A stretch of DNA of 13,693 nucleotides, from the NCBI GenBank assembly GCA_937952895.1, contig CALFYC010000120.1:1-13693 (forward strand). The letters are read 5' to 3'. This DNA comes from an uncultured Neisseriaceae bacterium. Lineage in GTDB: Bacteria; Pseudomonadota; Gammaproteobacteria; Burkholderiales; UBA11063. A program made the translations under genes and the position numbers. Under the pieces are notes generated by a model, which saw nothing but the letters and a program-made list of their open reading frames with translations, was not told the DNA's origin and did no database searches. Each line of letters opens with the position of its first letter. Position 1 is the first letter of the stretch. Below, in pieces: positions 13,546 through 13,693 of this stretch.

Positions 13546-13693
13546 ATGAATACAACTCATTTATCCGGTTTTAATGTCTCCAATTCATTTAAAAAACAGT
13601 ATGGTAATTATATTAATGGTGTTTGGGTTAATCCAATTGATGGTGAATATTTTGATAATATCTCTCCTGTTGATGGTGAAATACTAACTAAAA
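13546..13693 (+). CDS. NAD-dependent aldehyde dehydrogenase, N-terminal fragment
   Basis: The first 49 codons of an aldehyde dehydrogenase, continuing past the right edge. The segment YGNYINGVWVNPIDGEYF (19-36) followed by NISPVDGEIL is the N-terminal signature of the AldB/ExaC-type acetaldehyde dehydrogenases, whose opening reads YxNFIxGxWVxPxxGxYFxNxSPVxG. Such enzymes oxidise acetaldehyde and other short aldehydes with NAD in the cytoplasm. The ATG at 13546 has an AGAAG ribosome site (13533-13537) eight bases upstream and fits the family start. The catalytic Cys and Glu lie outside the window, so activity cannot be judged. The inverted repeat just upstream may control it. Family assignment is strong; the subtype is tentative. 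Confidence 0.85.
   Translation, partial: MNTTHLSGFNVSNSFKKQYGNYINGVWVNPIDGEYFDNISPVDGEILTK

Overview
The window is AT-rich chromosomal DNA of a Gram-negative bacterium, most likely a gamma- or betaproteobacterium. The evidence is a lipoprotein with a classic lipobox, a full-length E. coli-type FadH, a beta-class glutathione transferase, a Bcr/CflA exporter and a ZnuABC-type importer. Every intact gene whose end is visible stops at TAA. No tRNA, rRNA, CRISPR array, transposase or phage gene was seen, and the species cannot be named from this sequence.

Layout. 1-1161 (minus) is a lipoprotein gene that runs off the left edge. A 417-base spacer with divergent promoter-like sites leads into fadH (1579-3597, plus), which converges with a KefF-like flavodoxin-fold oxidoreductase (minus). 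A repeat-rich divergent control region (about 4190-4340) separates that gene from a two-gene phosphate operon, a DUF47/PhoU-like protein followed by a PiT transporter (4379-6033). A metal-uptake operon follows: binding protein, ATPase and permease (6225-8565), packed with zero spacing and a 14-base overlap. A small plus-strand cluster (8645-10267) holds a glutathione transferase, an NTF2/SnoaL-like frame broken by one amber codon, and a GrpB-family protein. This converges with a minus-strand operon transcribed from about 13190 down to 10271: DUF2235 hydrolase, LanC-like cyclase half and Bcr/CflA exporter. The right edge holds the beginning of an aldehyde dehydrogenase (13546 onward, plus).

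How the genes work together. FadH handles double bonds in unsaturated fatty acid beta-oxidation. DUF47 proteins usually accompany PiT carriers and tune phosphate uptake. The three metal-transport genes form a complete ABC importer, and a Zur-box-like sequence overlaps its likely promoter. The GST, NTF2-like and GrpB genes are close enough to be one transcript, but no shared job is evident.

The most unusual part is the DUF2235-LanC-exporter operon. Its LanC-like protein keeps the metal-binding and catalytic residues but lacks roughly the N-terminal third to two-fifths of the family. Its start lies inside the DUF2235 gene next to a run of seven A residues, where loss of a single A would fuse the two frames. 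No lanthipeptide precursor or dehydratase is visible, so its role is open. Other points to check are the amber-interrupted NTF2-like gene, a His-to-Glu change in the metal-binding protein, the missing cis-proline in the GST, and several inverted repeats in control regions.
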